Origin: Streptomyces wedmorensis
GTDB taxonomy: Bacteria; Actinomycetota; Actinomycetes; Streptomycetales; Streptomycetaceae
Assembly (NCBI RefSeq): GCF_000716445.1
Contig: NZ_JNWK01000001.1
Coordinates: 259,729-323,728 of the forward strand
Direction of reading: 5' to 3'
Length of the DNA stretch: 64,000 nt
In this document: one piece after another, positions 15,605-24,769 of the stretch
Position numbering within the stretch: the stretch's first letter is position 1
Layout: the number at the start of each line of letters is the position of its first letter
Notes under the pieces: model-generated
What the model was told of the DNA's origin: nothing
Seen by the model: the letters and a program-made list of their open reading frames with translations, nothing else
Databases searched by the model: none
Program-made: the position numbers and the translations under genes

Positions 15605-18424
15605 ATGTGCGCCGCGGCTTCGGGGACGCCCATGGACGGAAGCACCGTCACCCTCCTCCGCCGTGAGGACATGGTCGTCCTGGACTTCACCTTCTCCAAC
15701 ATCTCCCGCTCGGGCACGGCGGGCGCCGTCGTCCTCGGACCCACCACGCCCGGCACCGCGGGAACGATCACCGCCCACTTCCCGCCGCAGTCCGTTCTGG
15801 AGCAGGCCACGCTCCTGGCGGCGGCGACGGAAAGCACCAAACGGGTGCGGTACTCCGGCGAGAGCACCGTCGCCCTGCGCGTGCTCCCGGGCACGACCGT
15901 GCCGTTCACCGCGGAGGGGCTGCTGTCCTGGGCCGCGCTCCAGGCCGCTCAGGCGGGCACCGTCCTGGAATGCGTGTGGGGGCTCTTCCTCGGACCGGCC
16001 ACCGCCGACCTGGCGTGGCGGCACGTGACCGCCCCCGTCACGGGCAGTTCCGGGGCCACCGGCATCTGGCACACCCGGATCGCCCCCGCGTCCACGCGGC
16101 CGTACGAGGGCGGCCCCGTGGACCTGGTGGGGGTGGCGTCTCCCAGGGTCGGGCAACCCTTCGCCGGCTCGCTCTCCGACGCCCACCGGGACCAGATCCA
16201 CAAAGCCAGCAAGCTCCGCTCCGTGACCGCCAACGGGCTCGTCCTCTCCGCGCTCGGCGCCCATGTCGACCTCGCCGGGGACTGGGACGGGCCGGGCATC
16301 ACCATGTACCGCCACCGCTCGGCGGGCGGCCGTGACATCTTCGTCAACGTCGTCGAACGCGGGTTCCTGCTGCCGTTCGGGTTCCCCGTCCAGGTCACCA
16401 CCCGCACCGAACGACGGCTCGACCTCGGACTCGTCCAGGCCGTCCGGCTGACCGTCCTGAAGCCCGAGATCAGCTACGAAGGCGTCGCCGCCCTCCCCAA
16501 CGGCGGCCGGGCGTTCCCCTTCGTCCGGGTCCGGATCGACCGGCCGACCGACACGGAGACCGCCAAAGGGGCCGACGTGCAAACGCTCGGCTACTGGGTG
16601 AACCGCGCCGACGCCCCCGCCTCGGAGCTGCTCTTCGCCCTGAGCGCCGACGACCGGCTCGGCCACCGCGTCCACTTCACCGCCCCCCTTCTCTTCATCC
16701 GGGGCGATTCCGCCTACGGCGATCTGACCGCCGCAGTCGCCGCGTGCGACAGCAAGGCCAACACCCTGACCCTGAACGCCACGGGCCGCCTCGAACTCGC
16801 CCCCGGCAGCGGCACGACCGAGGAGAAGTCCACGCTCGACATCGCCGAACTGCGGGTCGGCGCCCAGCGGTCGCAGGCAACCCCCGCCCAGCTCAAGGCG
16901 GCCGGCCGACCGGCCGCACACCCCCGGCTGGTGTCCGTCGGCGCCCGGATCCCGGCCCTCGACGCCCTCGCGCCCCCGCCGGCCGCCGGCGTCAGCGCCG
17001 CCGCGCCGGGCGCCGTCACCGGCACCGTCCACCAGCTCAAGCTGTACGACGCGTACGTGACCGGTGGCCTCGCCGCCTCCCACCAGGTGTACGCCAGCCT
17101 GCCGAAGCGCGCCGACTTCGCACCACCTCCGGCCACCTCCGGAGCCGTCGCCGCCCTGGCGCTGCAGGTGAGCGGGCTCTCCGCCGCCTCCGGTCTCGTC
17201 GGCGGGAACCTGGACACCGTCGCCGCCGGACAGTTCGCCCCCGGCGCGTACTTCAAACCGTCCACGGGCCCCGGCGATCTGCCCACCCGACTGCTCGGGG
17301 TGATCGACCTGACGCAGCTGGTCGAGTCCGGGGCCGTCGGCAACGGTGACGGCACCAGCGCCCCGAAGATCATCACTGTCGTCGATCACGCGCAGGGCGG
17401 GTCGCCGACCGCCGTCCGGACCGAGATGATCTGGCGCCCCAGGATCAAGGTGACGACCCTCAAGCAGCTGACGACGACGGGGTCCGACACCCTCGACATC
17501 AGGTCCATCAGCGTCGCCCGCTACGACGGCTCCCCGGCGACGGCCGAAGTCCGCGGCGAGCTGCGGGACTTCAAGCTGAGCTTCGCGAAGATCCTCTCCG
17601 TCGAGTTCCGGCGGATCGCCTTCACCGGTAAACCGGGCACCCCGCCCGACCTGGACGTCAAGATCGGCACCGTGGGCTTCGAAGGAGACCTCCACTTCCT
17701 GAACAAGCTCCGCGAATACCTGCCGTCACCCGCCAACGGGCCCCGCGTCACCGTGGACCCCAAAGGAGTCGAGGTCGGCTACGGACTCGCCGTACCGACC
17801 GTGAGCGCCGGCGTGTTCCTGCTCCAGAACCTGGCCCTGTCCATCACCGTACGGCTCCCGTTCGACGGAGCACCCGTCCGCACCACGTTCACCGTCTCCT
17901 CCCGCGACCACCCCTTCCTCATCACCGTCTCCCTCCTCGGCGGCGGCGGATACTTCTCCCTCACCGTCGAATCAGGCCGGGTCACCGTCCTGGAAGCCCA
18001 GCTGGAGTTCGGCGCCGCCGCCGCCCTCGACCTGGGCGTCGCCAGCGGCTCGGTCGCCATCACCGCCGGGGTGTATCTCAAACTCAAGGACGGCGCGAGC
18101 CTGCTGGAGGGCTTCCTGCGGGCCGTCGGCGCCCTCGACGTCCTCGGCATCATCACCGTCTCCGTCGAGTTCTACCTCTCCCTGAAGACGATCGAGGTCC
18201 CCAAGAACCCGGCGATCCAGAACGGCGCGACACGCACGGACATCGTCGGCACCGCGAAAGTCACCGTCCGCGTACGCGTCGCCTTCTTCTCCCAGTCCGT
18301 CAGCATGTCGCTGGAGCGCCGGTTCGGCGGCGGTGGAGACCCCCTCTACAGCGATGCCTTCCCCACCCAGAGCGCGTGGAGCGAGAGGTGCGCCGCCTTC
18401 GCCGCCCTTGAGGACGCATCATGA
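15605..18424 (+). CDS. giant protein A of unknown function (939 aa)
   Basis: No family is recognised. ATG 15605 is chosen because GGGAG lies 9 nt before it and normal coding bias begins there; GTG 15599 is also possible. No signal peptide or clear membrane helix is seen. The sequence is rich in predicted beta strands. The C-terminal third (about 660-880) has alternating hydrophobic strands such as VEVGYGLAVPTVSAGVFLL, a glycine turn LLGGGGYFSLTV, and GVASGSVAITAGVYLKL, which could form a long beta sheet or groove. The stop overlaps the start of giant protein B (ATGA), so the two are made together and probably work as a complex. It may belong with the minus-strand peptidase and Cys-rich peptide operon it faces, but that is position-based inference. 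Confidence 0.75.
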   Translation: MCAAASGTPMDGSTVTLLRREDMVVLDFTFSNISRSGTAGAVVLGPTTPGTAGTITAHFPPQSVLEQATLLAAATESTKRVRYSGESTVALRVLPGTTVPFTAEGLLSWAALQAAQAGTVLECVWGLFLGPATADLAWRHVTAPVTGSSGATGIWHTRIAPASTRPYEGGPVDLVGVASPRVGQPFAGSLSDAHRDQIHKASKLRSVTANGLVLSALGAHVDLAGDWDGPGITMYRHRSAGGRDIFVNVVERGFLLPFGFPVQVTTRTERRLDLGLVQAVRLTVLKPEISYEGVAALPNGGRAFPFVRVRIDRPTDTETAKGADVQTLGYWVNRADAPASELLFALSADDRLGHRVHFTAPLLFIRGDSAYGDLTAAVAACDSKANTLTLNATGRLELAPGSGTTEEKSTLDIAELRVGAQRSQATPAQLKAAGRPAAHPRLVSVGARIPALDALAPPPAAGVSAAAPGAVTGTVHQLKLYDAYVTGGLAASHQVYASLPKRADFAPPPATSGAVAALALQVSGLSAASGLVGGNLDTVAAGQFAPGAYFKPSTGPGDLPTRLLGVIDLTQLVESGAVGNGDGTSAPKIITVVDHAQGGSPTAVRTEMIWRPRIKVTTLKQLTTTGSDTLDIRSISVARYDGSPATAEVRGELRDFKLSFAKILSVEFRRIAFTGKPGTPPDLDVKIGTVGFEGDLHFLNKLREYLPSPANGPRVTVDPKGVEVGYGLAVPTVSAGVFLLQNLALSITVRLPFDGAPVRTTFTVSSRDHPFLITVSLLGGGGYFSLTVESGRVTVLEAQLEFGAAAALDLGVASGSVAITAGVYLKLKDGASLLEGFLRAVGALDVLGIITVSVEFYLSLKTIEVPKNPAIQNGATRTDIVGTAKVTVRVRVAFFSQSVSMSLERRFGGGGDPLYSDAFPTQSAWSERCAAFAALEDAS

Positions 18425-21400
18425 CCAAGCAGACGCTGGTGTGGACCCTGCTGCCCGACCCAGCCGCTCCCCAGACCACACCAGGGACGACCCAGCTGTC
18501 CCTCGTCCTCAGCATCCGGCTCTCGAACGACGAGGGCAATCCGCCCGGCAGCGCCGTCCTCCCGCTCTCCCGCTACGCCGAGATCGCCGCCTTCCCCACC
18601 CTCTCCTTCCACCCGTTGAGGGTGATCGTCAAGAAGGAGGACCACACCTCCAGCAGCCCCGAAGCCACCCCCCTCGACGGCGCCCCGAACGCCACGCTCT
18701 GGAAGGCGCTGTTCCCCGGGTCGCTCCTCGTCGAACCCTTCGTGTTCGCCGAGCGTGCGATGACGGACCCCGTCAGGTCCTACCCCGCCGCGAGAGTGGG
18801 AGCGGCCCTCTCCGACGTGTACGCTCGCTGGCTCGCCGGTTCCGTCGACGCCGCCCGGCACCGTGACGAGAATCCGTACGGCCCCGCGGACGGGCCCGGC
18901 CACTCCGAGTGGGACACCGTCGAACGGCTCGTCCAGCGGGTCGGCGCCCCCGACGGCCCGGACCCCGACATGGAGGCACTCCGCCGCGAACTGCTGCGTA
19001 CCGGCGCCGTCGAGGACGCCGACCCCCACGACCCGGAAGGCTGGGCCCGGCTCGCCGAGTTCCACCGCCCCATGGCGCCGACCACCCGCGACCTCGCCCG
19101 CATGGGACCCGGCACGCCGAGCCCGTACGAATTCCACGCCCTGCTCGCCGCGCTCGCCGACCATCCGACGCTGATGATCCCCCTCGGGCTCGTCCGCCGC
19201 TACACCATCACGCTGCCCACGAACCTGAACGCGCCCGTCACCATCCAGGCGTCACCGCACACCATCGACTTCATCCAGCACTACCGTCCACTGACCCAGT
19301 GCGTCGCCCGCAACGGGAAGCTCACCCTCGCCCGACCCGACAAGACCGCGGCCTCCCCCTTCCTGCCGCTGAACGACACCAGCGTCTACACGCCGATCGA
19401 CGTGGATCTCGACGCGGGCGGACTCGCCCTGCAGAACTACGCCCAGGCCCTGGAATCCTTGCCCCGAGACGAACCGGCGCCGGAGATCAAGCCCCCCGCG
19501 CTCCGCTCCGCGGGCATCTTCGTCGCCGAGGCGAACCGCCAGGTCACCTTCCAGAACATCTGCGCCACCGTCGCGGACATGGACAAGGACCTCATGGAGG
19601 GCGGCCAGGGCGACAAGAAGACCTTGAACGCGTCCACCGTCCAGCAGGGCATCCGGGTGGACGTCTACGACGCGGGCTCGAAACGCTGGTTCCCCCTGTG
19701 CAGCCGCGAGGGGAAGTACAGCGTCGTCGGCTACGGATCCGTTCCCATCGGTGACGAGGGCTCCGTCACCGACGCCGTCGCCCTGGGCGCCGACCCGAGC
19801 GGCAACGACACGGGATCCCTCACCCAGGCCATCTTCCGCTGGAACAACTGGAGCCTGGTCACCGAACCCCCCGGAAAGACCATCGGCGTCGACGGCAAGC
19901 TGACCGACCCCGGCCCCCAGACCCACCCCACCCTGCCCTTCGTCGCCGACGTCGACAGCCCCGCCGGCAGCCTGCCGCCCCTCCGCTTCGGCCGTACCTA
20001 CCGCTTCCGCGCCCGCCTGGTCGACCTCGCGGGCCGCAGCACCCCCTTCACCGTCACCCCCGTGGCCGGCGAACCGGCCACCGTTCCCCTGAGGTTCTCC
20101 CGCTACGACCCCGTGCCCGCGCCCGTCCTGGTGCTCCGCCGTCCCGTCACCGCGGGCGAATCCCCGGTCGACCTCGTCGTCCGGACCGACAACGGCAATC
20201 CGGCGGCCGTCGTCACCGGACCCACCTGCGAGCGGCATCTGCTCCCGCCGAAGGCCTCCGTGGAACTGGCGGAACGGCACGGGGTGCTCGACCTCGCGAC
20301 CGGACACCGTCCCGACCCGGCCGTCCACGCGCTGTTGACGAAGTACGACGGCGGGAAGGTCACCGGCACCCCGGACCCGGGCGCGGGCGGCAGCCCGTAC
20401 AAGGACACCGACACGTTCGAACGGCCCTGGCTGCCGGACCCGTTGTGCCGGGGCCCGGCCCTGCGAGGCGTACCCGGCACCCCCGAGCTGGTCGCCACCT
20501 GGCCCTCCGGAGGCGCCGGCTGGTACCAGCGGCTGCCGATGCGGCTGATCGTCGAGGCCGGACCGATCGGGAGCACCCAGTCCACGGCCGTCGTCGACAC
20601 CGTCGCCCGGACGATCCGCGTGAAGCTGCACCCGGCCGCGTCCTTCCCCGCCTCACTGAGCTCGGTGCTGGCACCGGGCGACGAGGACCTGCTGGGCCAG
20701 TGGCGGTGGTACGCCGAGCGGGCGAGGGCGGCCGAAGCGCCGGAAGGCGACCCGGAAGCCGACGCGGACGATCGCCCGGACAGCGGAGACGGCGTGGGAT
20801 ACGAGACCGCCGACGACACCGGGACCGGTGCGGTCGGACGTGCCCTCGACGAAGGCCTCGAATCCGATGTCCACGAACTGTTCGCGGACGCGGCGAGCAC
20901 CGCGACCGACCGGTTCGGGATCGCCGGGAGCAGCGAGCGGGACGACACGATCTCCGTCCTGTCGCCCACCGACTACCGGGCCGCCCTCAGCGCCGTCCTC
21001 GCGGGACGGATCGGGCAGCTCACTCCGGCGACCGGGCTGACCATGGTCCACGCCGTCAGATGCCCCGTCACCCCGCCGACCTTCGCGGGGCCGCGGGTCC
21101 TCCGGCAGCCCGCACAGACCGTGTACGCCTTCGACGAGGCGGCGATGGCGGTCCACGGCGCCTCCACCCTCACCGTGCACACCGTGGCGTCGTGGACCGA
21201 GTACTCCGACCTGACCGGTGAGGGGCCGGTGACGTCGCAGGCGTCGGCCGTGCTCCGCCCGGAGACCGACCCCCTCGGAGCCCCAGGCGGTCCCGTGCTG
21301 ACGAAGATGCCGTTCCGGAGCCGACACGACCCCGGGGACACCCGCCACCGGGTCGTCACGTACACGCCCGTCGGCGCGTCCCGCTTCGTGCCGTACTTCA

Positions 21401-22596
21401 CGCAGCGTCGTACGGTCTCCCTCAGCGCCGAGAACCGCGAGAAGATCGCCCAGGCCTTCGTCCCGGGCACCGTCGTCGTCCGGGCCGCCGTCGCCCAGGA
21501 GCTCAATGGGGACGGGACCCCGAAGGGGACCGGGACCACGTACCGCGTCGGCAGGGACGTGACCGTGTACGACGGCACGGGAGAGGTCGCCAGGATCGCC
21601 CAAGGCGGCATGATCGCCAACGGAGGGAAGGTCGAGGTCTCGTACGTCGTGCCCCCCGTCACCCGCGCCGGTCCGCCGGTCACCCTCCACGTGCCGTCGA
21701 CCGTACGGGCTCCGGCGCCCGTGGTGCACTCGGTGATGCCCGCCTTCACCTGGCAGCGGACCACCACGGGCAACATCACGACCAGCGTCCGCAAGGAGGG
21801 CACGGTCCGGATCCACCTCAAGCGGCCCTGGTACCTCACCGGGGAGGGTGAACTCCTCGGGATCCGGGTCGTCGACCCCACGACCGACATCGACGCGTCG
21901 GGCGCACGGGACTGGGCCACCGCCTGGGGCCGCGACCCGATCAGGGACAGCGCGGGCGCGCCGGCCATGGCGTACCCCACCCCGGTACACCTCGACGAAC
22001 GCGCGGTCGACGTACGCCTCGCACAGGGCCACGCCCTCGGCTTCCCCGTCGAGTACGACCGACAGCGGCGCTTGTGGTACGCGGACGTCCGGTTCAAGGC
22101 GGAGACCCTCTACCAGCCCTTCGTCCATCTGATGGTGGTCCGGCTCCAGCCCGACTCGCTGACGGCTCCCGAGGACCTGCGGGCGTCCCCCGTCGTCGAC
22201 GCGGGCTGGGTCCAGCTCCCCGCCTACCGGCGGGCCAGGATCGAGGTCGGCGGGACCGCGGAGGGTTCGCCGGTGAACGTGTCGGTCGTGGCAACGGTTC
22301 CGCCGCCCGGACTGGAGGGCCTGACATCCGAGTTCACGGTGAGCGTGCAGTTCCGCACCCCGCTGCTGCCCGACGACGCCGGCTGGATGGAACTCGACAC
22401 CTCACCGCCCGTGCGGATGAACCGCGAGCCGGGGAGCGGGTCGGCCGCCGTATGGACACAGAAGGTCAAGCTTCCGACGGCCGTCGGGGTCCGGCCGATG
22501 CGCGTGGTGGTACGGGAGTACGACGTGCTCCCCGACAGCCCGGAACCGGGCAAGACGACGCGCCGCATCTCGTACCTCGACACGATTCCCATCTGA
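18421..22596 (+). CDS. giant protein B of unknown function (1391 aa)
   Basis: No family is recognised. It starts at an ATGA overlap with giant protein A. There is no signal peptide. The N-terminal part reads like a structured beta domain (LSLVLSIRLSNDE, LPLSRYAEIAAFP). A middle part has Fn3-like or Ig-like strands (PLRFGRTYRFRARLVDLAGRSTPFTV). An acidic linker lies near residues 770-820, and more beta-rich segments follow to the end (RRISYLDTIPI). Such a large multi-domain, non-membrane protein paired with another giant suggests a structural or scaffold role, for example an extracellular or particle-like assembly. Enzyme motifs were looked for and not found. Confidence 0.75.
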   Translation: MTKQTLVWTLLPDPAAPQTTPGTTQLSLVLSIRLSNDEGNPPGSAVLPLSRYAEIAAFPTLSFHPLRVIVKKEDHTSSSPEATPLDGAPNATLWKALFPGSLLVEPFVFAERAMTDPVRSYPAARVGAALSDVYARWLAGSVDAARHRDENPYGPADGPGHSEWDTVERLVQRVGAPDGPDPDMEALRRELLRTGAVEDADPHDPEGWARLAEFHRPMAPTTRDLARMGPGTPSPYEFHALLAALADHPTLMIPLGLVRRYTITLPTNLNAPVTIQASPHTIDFIQHYRPLTQCVARNGKLTLARPDKTAASPFLPLNDTSVYTPIDVDLDAGGLALQNYAQALESLPRDEPAPEIKPPALRSAGIFVAEANRQVTFQNICATVADMDKDLMEGGQGDKKTLNASTVQQGIRVDVYDAGSKRWFPLCSREGKYSVVGYGSVPIGDEGSVTDAVALGADPSGNDTGSLTQAIFRWNNWSLVTEPPGKTIGVDGKLTDPGPQTHPTLPFVADVDSPAGSLPPLRFGRTYRFRARLVDLAGRSTPFTVTPVAGEPATVPLRFSRYDPVPAPVLVLRRPVTAGESPVDLVVRTDNGNPAAVVTGPTCERHLLPPKASVELAERHGVLDLATGHRPDPAVHALLTKYDGGKVTGTPDPGAGGSPYKDTDTFERPWLPDPLCRGPALRGVPGTPELVATWPSGGAGWYQRLPMRLIVEAGPIGSTQSTAVVDTVARTIRVKLHPAASFPASLSSVLAPGDEDLLGQWRWYAERARAAEAPEGDPEADADDRPDSGDGVGYETADDTGTGAVGRALDEGLESDVHELFADAASTATDRFGIAGSSERDDTISVLSPTDYRAALSAVLAGRIGQLTPATGLTMVHAVRCPVTPPTFAGPRVLRQPAQTVYAFDEAAMAVHGASTLTVHTVASWTEYSDLTGEGPVTSQASAVLRPETDPLGAPGGPVLTKMPFRSRHDPGDTRHRVVTYTPVGASRFVPYFTQRRTVSLSAENREKIAQAFVPGTVVVRAAVAQELNGDGTPKGTGTTYRVGRDVTVYDGTGEVARIAQGGMIANGGKVEVSYVVPPVTRAGPPVTLHVPSTVRAPAPVVHSVMPAFTWQRTTTGNITTSVRKEGTVRIHLKRPWYLTGEGELLGIRVVDPTTDIDASGARDWATAWGRDPIRDSAGAPAMAYPTPVHLDERAVDVRLAQGHALGFPVEYDRQRRLWYADVRFKAETLYQPFVHLMVVRLQPDSLTAPEDLRASPVVDAGWVQLPAYRRARIEVGGTAEGSPVNVSVVATVPPPGLEGLTSEFTVSVQFRTPLLPDDAGWMELDTSPPVRMNREPGSGSAAVWTQKVKLPTAVGVRPMRVVVREYDVLPDSPEPGKTTRRISYLDTIPI

Positions 22597-22690
22597 ACAT
22601 CGGCGTCAGCCGGCTCGTCGTCGGATCCGACATCGGCGTCAGCCGGCTTTCGCCGTCATCCGACGCTCTCGTTTCCCTTCATCCGACGCT
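22597..22690 (+). repeat. short direct repeats between the convergent operons
   Basis: ACATCGGCGTCAGCCGGCT occurs at 22597-22615 and 22630-22648 (33-bp period). TCATCCGACGCT occurs at 22656-22667 and 22679-22690. They fill the 82-nt gap between the giant gene B stop and the subtilisin stop and run into the end of the subtilisin gene, where they encode the near-repeat RETSVEREASVG. Confidence 0.7.
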
Positions 22691-23575
22691 TGCTTCGCGT
22701 TCGACGCTTGTTTCGCGCAGCACGTCGTACGCGTACGCCGCGTCGAGCAGCGGAGGGACCACCGACGTACGGCGGGCCGGCGGCCGGGGCCTGGTGATCG
22801 CGTCCCGTACCGCTTCCGCGGAGGCACCTGGGAAGAGGGACCACAGAAGCGCCACGGCTCCGGTGACGACGGGCGCGGCGGCACTGGTGCCGGTGAGCGC
22901 GCGGACGGCGCCACCGGCGGCGGTGAGGGGGCGGGGGAGCACCGGTGCCGTCAGACCGCGGCGGCCGATCGCCCGGCCCAGCGTCGATGTCGGCAGAAAC
23001 TGCCCCCCGTCGTCGCACGCGACCACCGGGATCACCCAGGGGTGGCGGGCCAGCGGGGAGCCGCCGATCTCGCCGTCGTTGCCCGCCGCGGCCACCACCA
23101 GAACCCCACGGCGACAGGCCAGTTCGACGGCGTCGAGCAGCACGCGGACACCGGGGTCGTCCGCGGTGCCCGCGGACGGGAGGCGTTCGAGCGCCACACT
23201 CAGATTGACCACCCGGGCACCGGCGGCGACGACGTCCACCAGCGCGCCGGCCAGGGCGGCCGGCGTGGCGGGAGGGACGTCCAGCCCCGGGACGGGACGT
23301 ACGACGAAGGAACAGCCCGGGCAGAGGCCGGGCGTGGTCGCGGTGGGCCGGGCGCCGAGCGCGGACACGACGAGGGTCCCGTGACCCGCGAAGGCGCCCG
23401 GGTCCCCGCCGGGAACCCGGGCGCCGACGAACCGCAAGGGCTGGAGTGCCAGATCCGGGTGGCCGGGGTCGACGAAACCGTCGACCACACCGACCACGAC
23501 GTCGGGACGTCCGGTCGTGCGTGCCGTGAGGGCGGACAGACGGGCCGGATCCACCGGAGCGCCGGTCAAGGGCAT
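22679..23575 (-). CDS. subtilisin-family (S8) serine protease, cytoplasmic type
   Basis: The 298-aa protein carries the S8 triad in order: Asp in VVVGVVDGFVDPGHPDL, His in GHGTLVVSAL, and Ser in GTSAAAPVVTGA, with the oxyanion Asn in VVAAAGNDGE. There is no signal peptide or propeptide, so it should act inside the cell or on a bound partner, as PatA/PatG-type proteases of cyanobactin pathways do. Its ATG (23575-23573) lies inside the end of the Cys-rich peptide gene (10-nt overlap), so the two are translationally coupled. The likely substrate is that peptide, perhaps for leader removal after IPGFTAESS. The 72 in-frame codons further upstream overlap the peptide gene and are not thought to be translated. 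Confidence 0.85.
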   Translation of the reverse strand: MPLTGAPVDPARLSALTARTTGRPDVVVGVVDGFVDPGHPDLALQPLRFVGARVPGGDPGAFAGHGTLVVSALGARPTATTPGLCPGCSFVVRPVPGLDVPPATPAALAGALVDVVAAGARVVNLSVALERLPSAGTADDPGVRVLLDAVELACRRGVLVVAAAGNDGEIGGSPLARHPWVIPVVACDDGGQFLPTSTLGRAIGRRGLTAPVLPRPLTAAGGAVRALTGTSAAAPVVTGAVALLWSLFPGASAEAVRDAITRPRPPARRTSVVPPLLDAAYAYDVLRETSVEREASVG

Positions 23576-23889
23576 GTGGGCTTGATCGTCACCGGATCCG
23601 ATGTCGTCTTGTTCCCCTCGCAGTCCGTGCAGGTCTCGACCTGCACGGTCATCCCGTAGTCGTTGCAGTATGTCTTCGTGGTGCACGACGGAGTGCACTG
23701 GCAGATCCTCATGCAGCGGTTCTTGCACTTCTGCCAGCACTGGGGGTTCGAGGAGTGCTTGCACGCTCTGGTGCACTCGTGCCCGCACTCGAACGAGCAG
23801 GTGGCGTAGTCGACCTGGGCGGGGAAGACCCCGTAGGCGCCGCGCACACTCGATTCGGCGGTGAATCCGGGAATCGTCACCGCGCTCAC
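23566..23889 (-). CDS. 14-cysteine small protein with IPGFTAESS N-terminus (candidate modified peptide)
   Basis: The 107-residue product starts at GTG with TGAGGTGAG upstream. Residues 6-14 are IPGFTAESS, a short block I recall at the start of other small bacterial proteins. The core has two regular Cys quartets with C-x3-C spacing: Cys31/35/39/43 and Cys51/55/59/63, then Cys65, 69, 75, 87, 90 and 106. The i,i+4 spacing would line cysteines on one face of a helix. It sits between a PatG-C-like gene (6 nt away) and a subtilisin (overlapping), the position expected for a precursor. It may be a ribosomally made, processed peptide, or a Cys-lined metal-binding protein. Confidence 0.8.
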   Translation of the reverse strand: MSAVTIPGFTAESSVRGAYGVFPAQVDYATCSFECGHECTRACKHSSNPQCWQKCKNRCMRICQCTPSCTTKTYCNDYGMTVQVETCTDCEGNKTTSDPVTIKPTCP

Positions 23890-23895
23890 CTCACC

Positions 23896-24729
23896 TCACA
23901 GGCTCGGCGTGAGCCGGGTCAGCAGATAGGGGTTCATGTACTGGGTGGAGACCTGCACGGAGTAGCTCTCCCTGAGGTCGGTGGTGCGACTGGTGTAGGT
24001 CACGGTGAAGGACATGACGCCCTCGTCACCGCCGACCGCCGCCGGCTGGACGGTGATCGCCGTCAGCGCGTAGTCGGTGGCGAACGCCTCGAAGGTCCTC
24101 AGGTACACGGCCGCGTACCGGCAGGCCACGAAGTTCGCGGCGCGGTCCGCGGGAGTGCCGCCCGAGTTCTCCGTGATCTGGAGGATCTTGGTCAGCACCT
24201 CGTCGGCGATCGCCCGGAAGCGTTTGGTCGACATGCCGTCCGGCTTCTGTATCGCCTTGAACAGCGACCGGCGGTCGAAGGAGTAGAGCTGCTGGAACTC
24301 CACGACCGGCAGGGCGAGCCCGGCGCACGATGATCCCTCCGCATGGCCGCGCACCCCGACCACCACATCGAGATCGAGTGCGGTGGGGACGGACCGGAGG
24401 GTCCCGACCAGCTTGTCGTAGTCGCCCGAGTAGCTCGGTACGACGTCGTAGGTGTCCACGCCCTGGATCGTGAGGACGTACTGCATCTGCCGGGCCAGAT
24501 AAAGGTTTTCGGGCCGGGCGAGCACGTCACGCAGGACCTCGTCCGTCGTGAGTCCGTTGGTGTCCGTCCCCGACACGACCTGGTTGAACTCCTGCTCGAC
24601 CCCGGGGTCGCGGAACCGGGCATGGATCCGCCCGATGGCGAAGACGAAGGGGTGGCGGTGTTCGTGGGGCGTTTCGGCGGCCGGTGGCGCTGCCGTCGCC
24701 GCCTCGGGCATGACGGTGTCGTCGCTCAT
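23896..24729 (-). CDS. stand-alone protein resembling the C-terminal domain of PatG
   Basis: The 277-aa protein resembles the region that follows the subtilisin domain in cyanobactin maturation protease PatG. It begins with a VFAIGRIHARF strand, then LARQMQYVLTIQGVDTYDVVP, a central PVVEFQQLYSF, and TPADRAANFVACRYAAVYLRTFEAF. It ends with a strand pair, MSFTVTYTS and YSVQVSTQYMNPYLLTRLTP. In PatG these parts are fused; here protease and this domain are separate genes of one operon. The role is probably substrate recognition or pathway assembly rather than catalysis. A Pro/Ala-rich N-terminus (about 25 residues) precedes the domain. The assignment is from pattern memory, not a search. Confidence 0.65.
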   Translation of the reverse strand: MSDDTVMPEAATAAPPAAETPHEHRHPFVFAIGRIHARFRDPGVEQEFNQVVSGTDTNGLTTDEVLRDVLARPENLYLARQMQYVLTIQGVDTYDVVPSYSGDYDKLVGTLRSVPTALDLDVVVGVRGHAEGSSCAGLALPVVEFQQLYSFDRRSLFKAIQKPDGMSTKRFRAIADEVLTKILQITENSGGTPADRAANFVACRYAAVYLRTFEAFATDYALTAITVQPAAVGGDEGVMSFTVTYTSRTTDLRESYSVQVSTQYMNPYLLTRLTPSL

Positions 24730-24769
24730 GAGTGGCTCCCGGTGTCCCGTCGTCGGCGGGCCGCGTGCG

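Noticed and set aside
23576..23788. Longer start for the subtilisin gene (369-aa form)
   Set aside because: The added 71 residues are the Cys-rich peptide gene read in another frame; ATG 23575 gives a normal S8 start.
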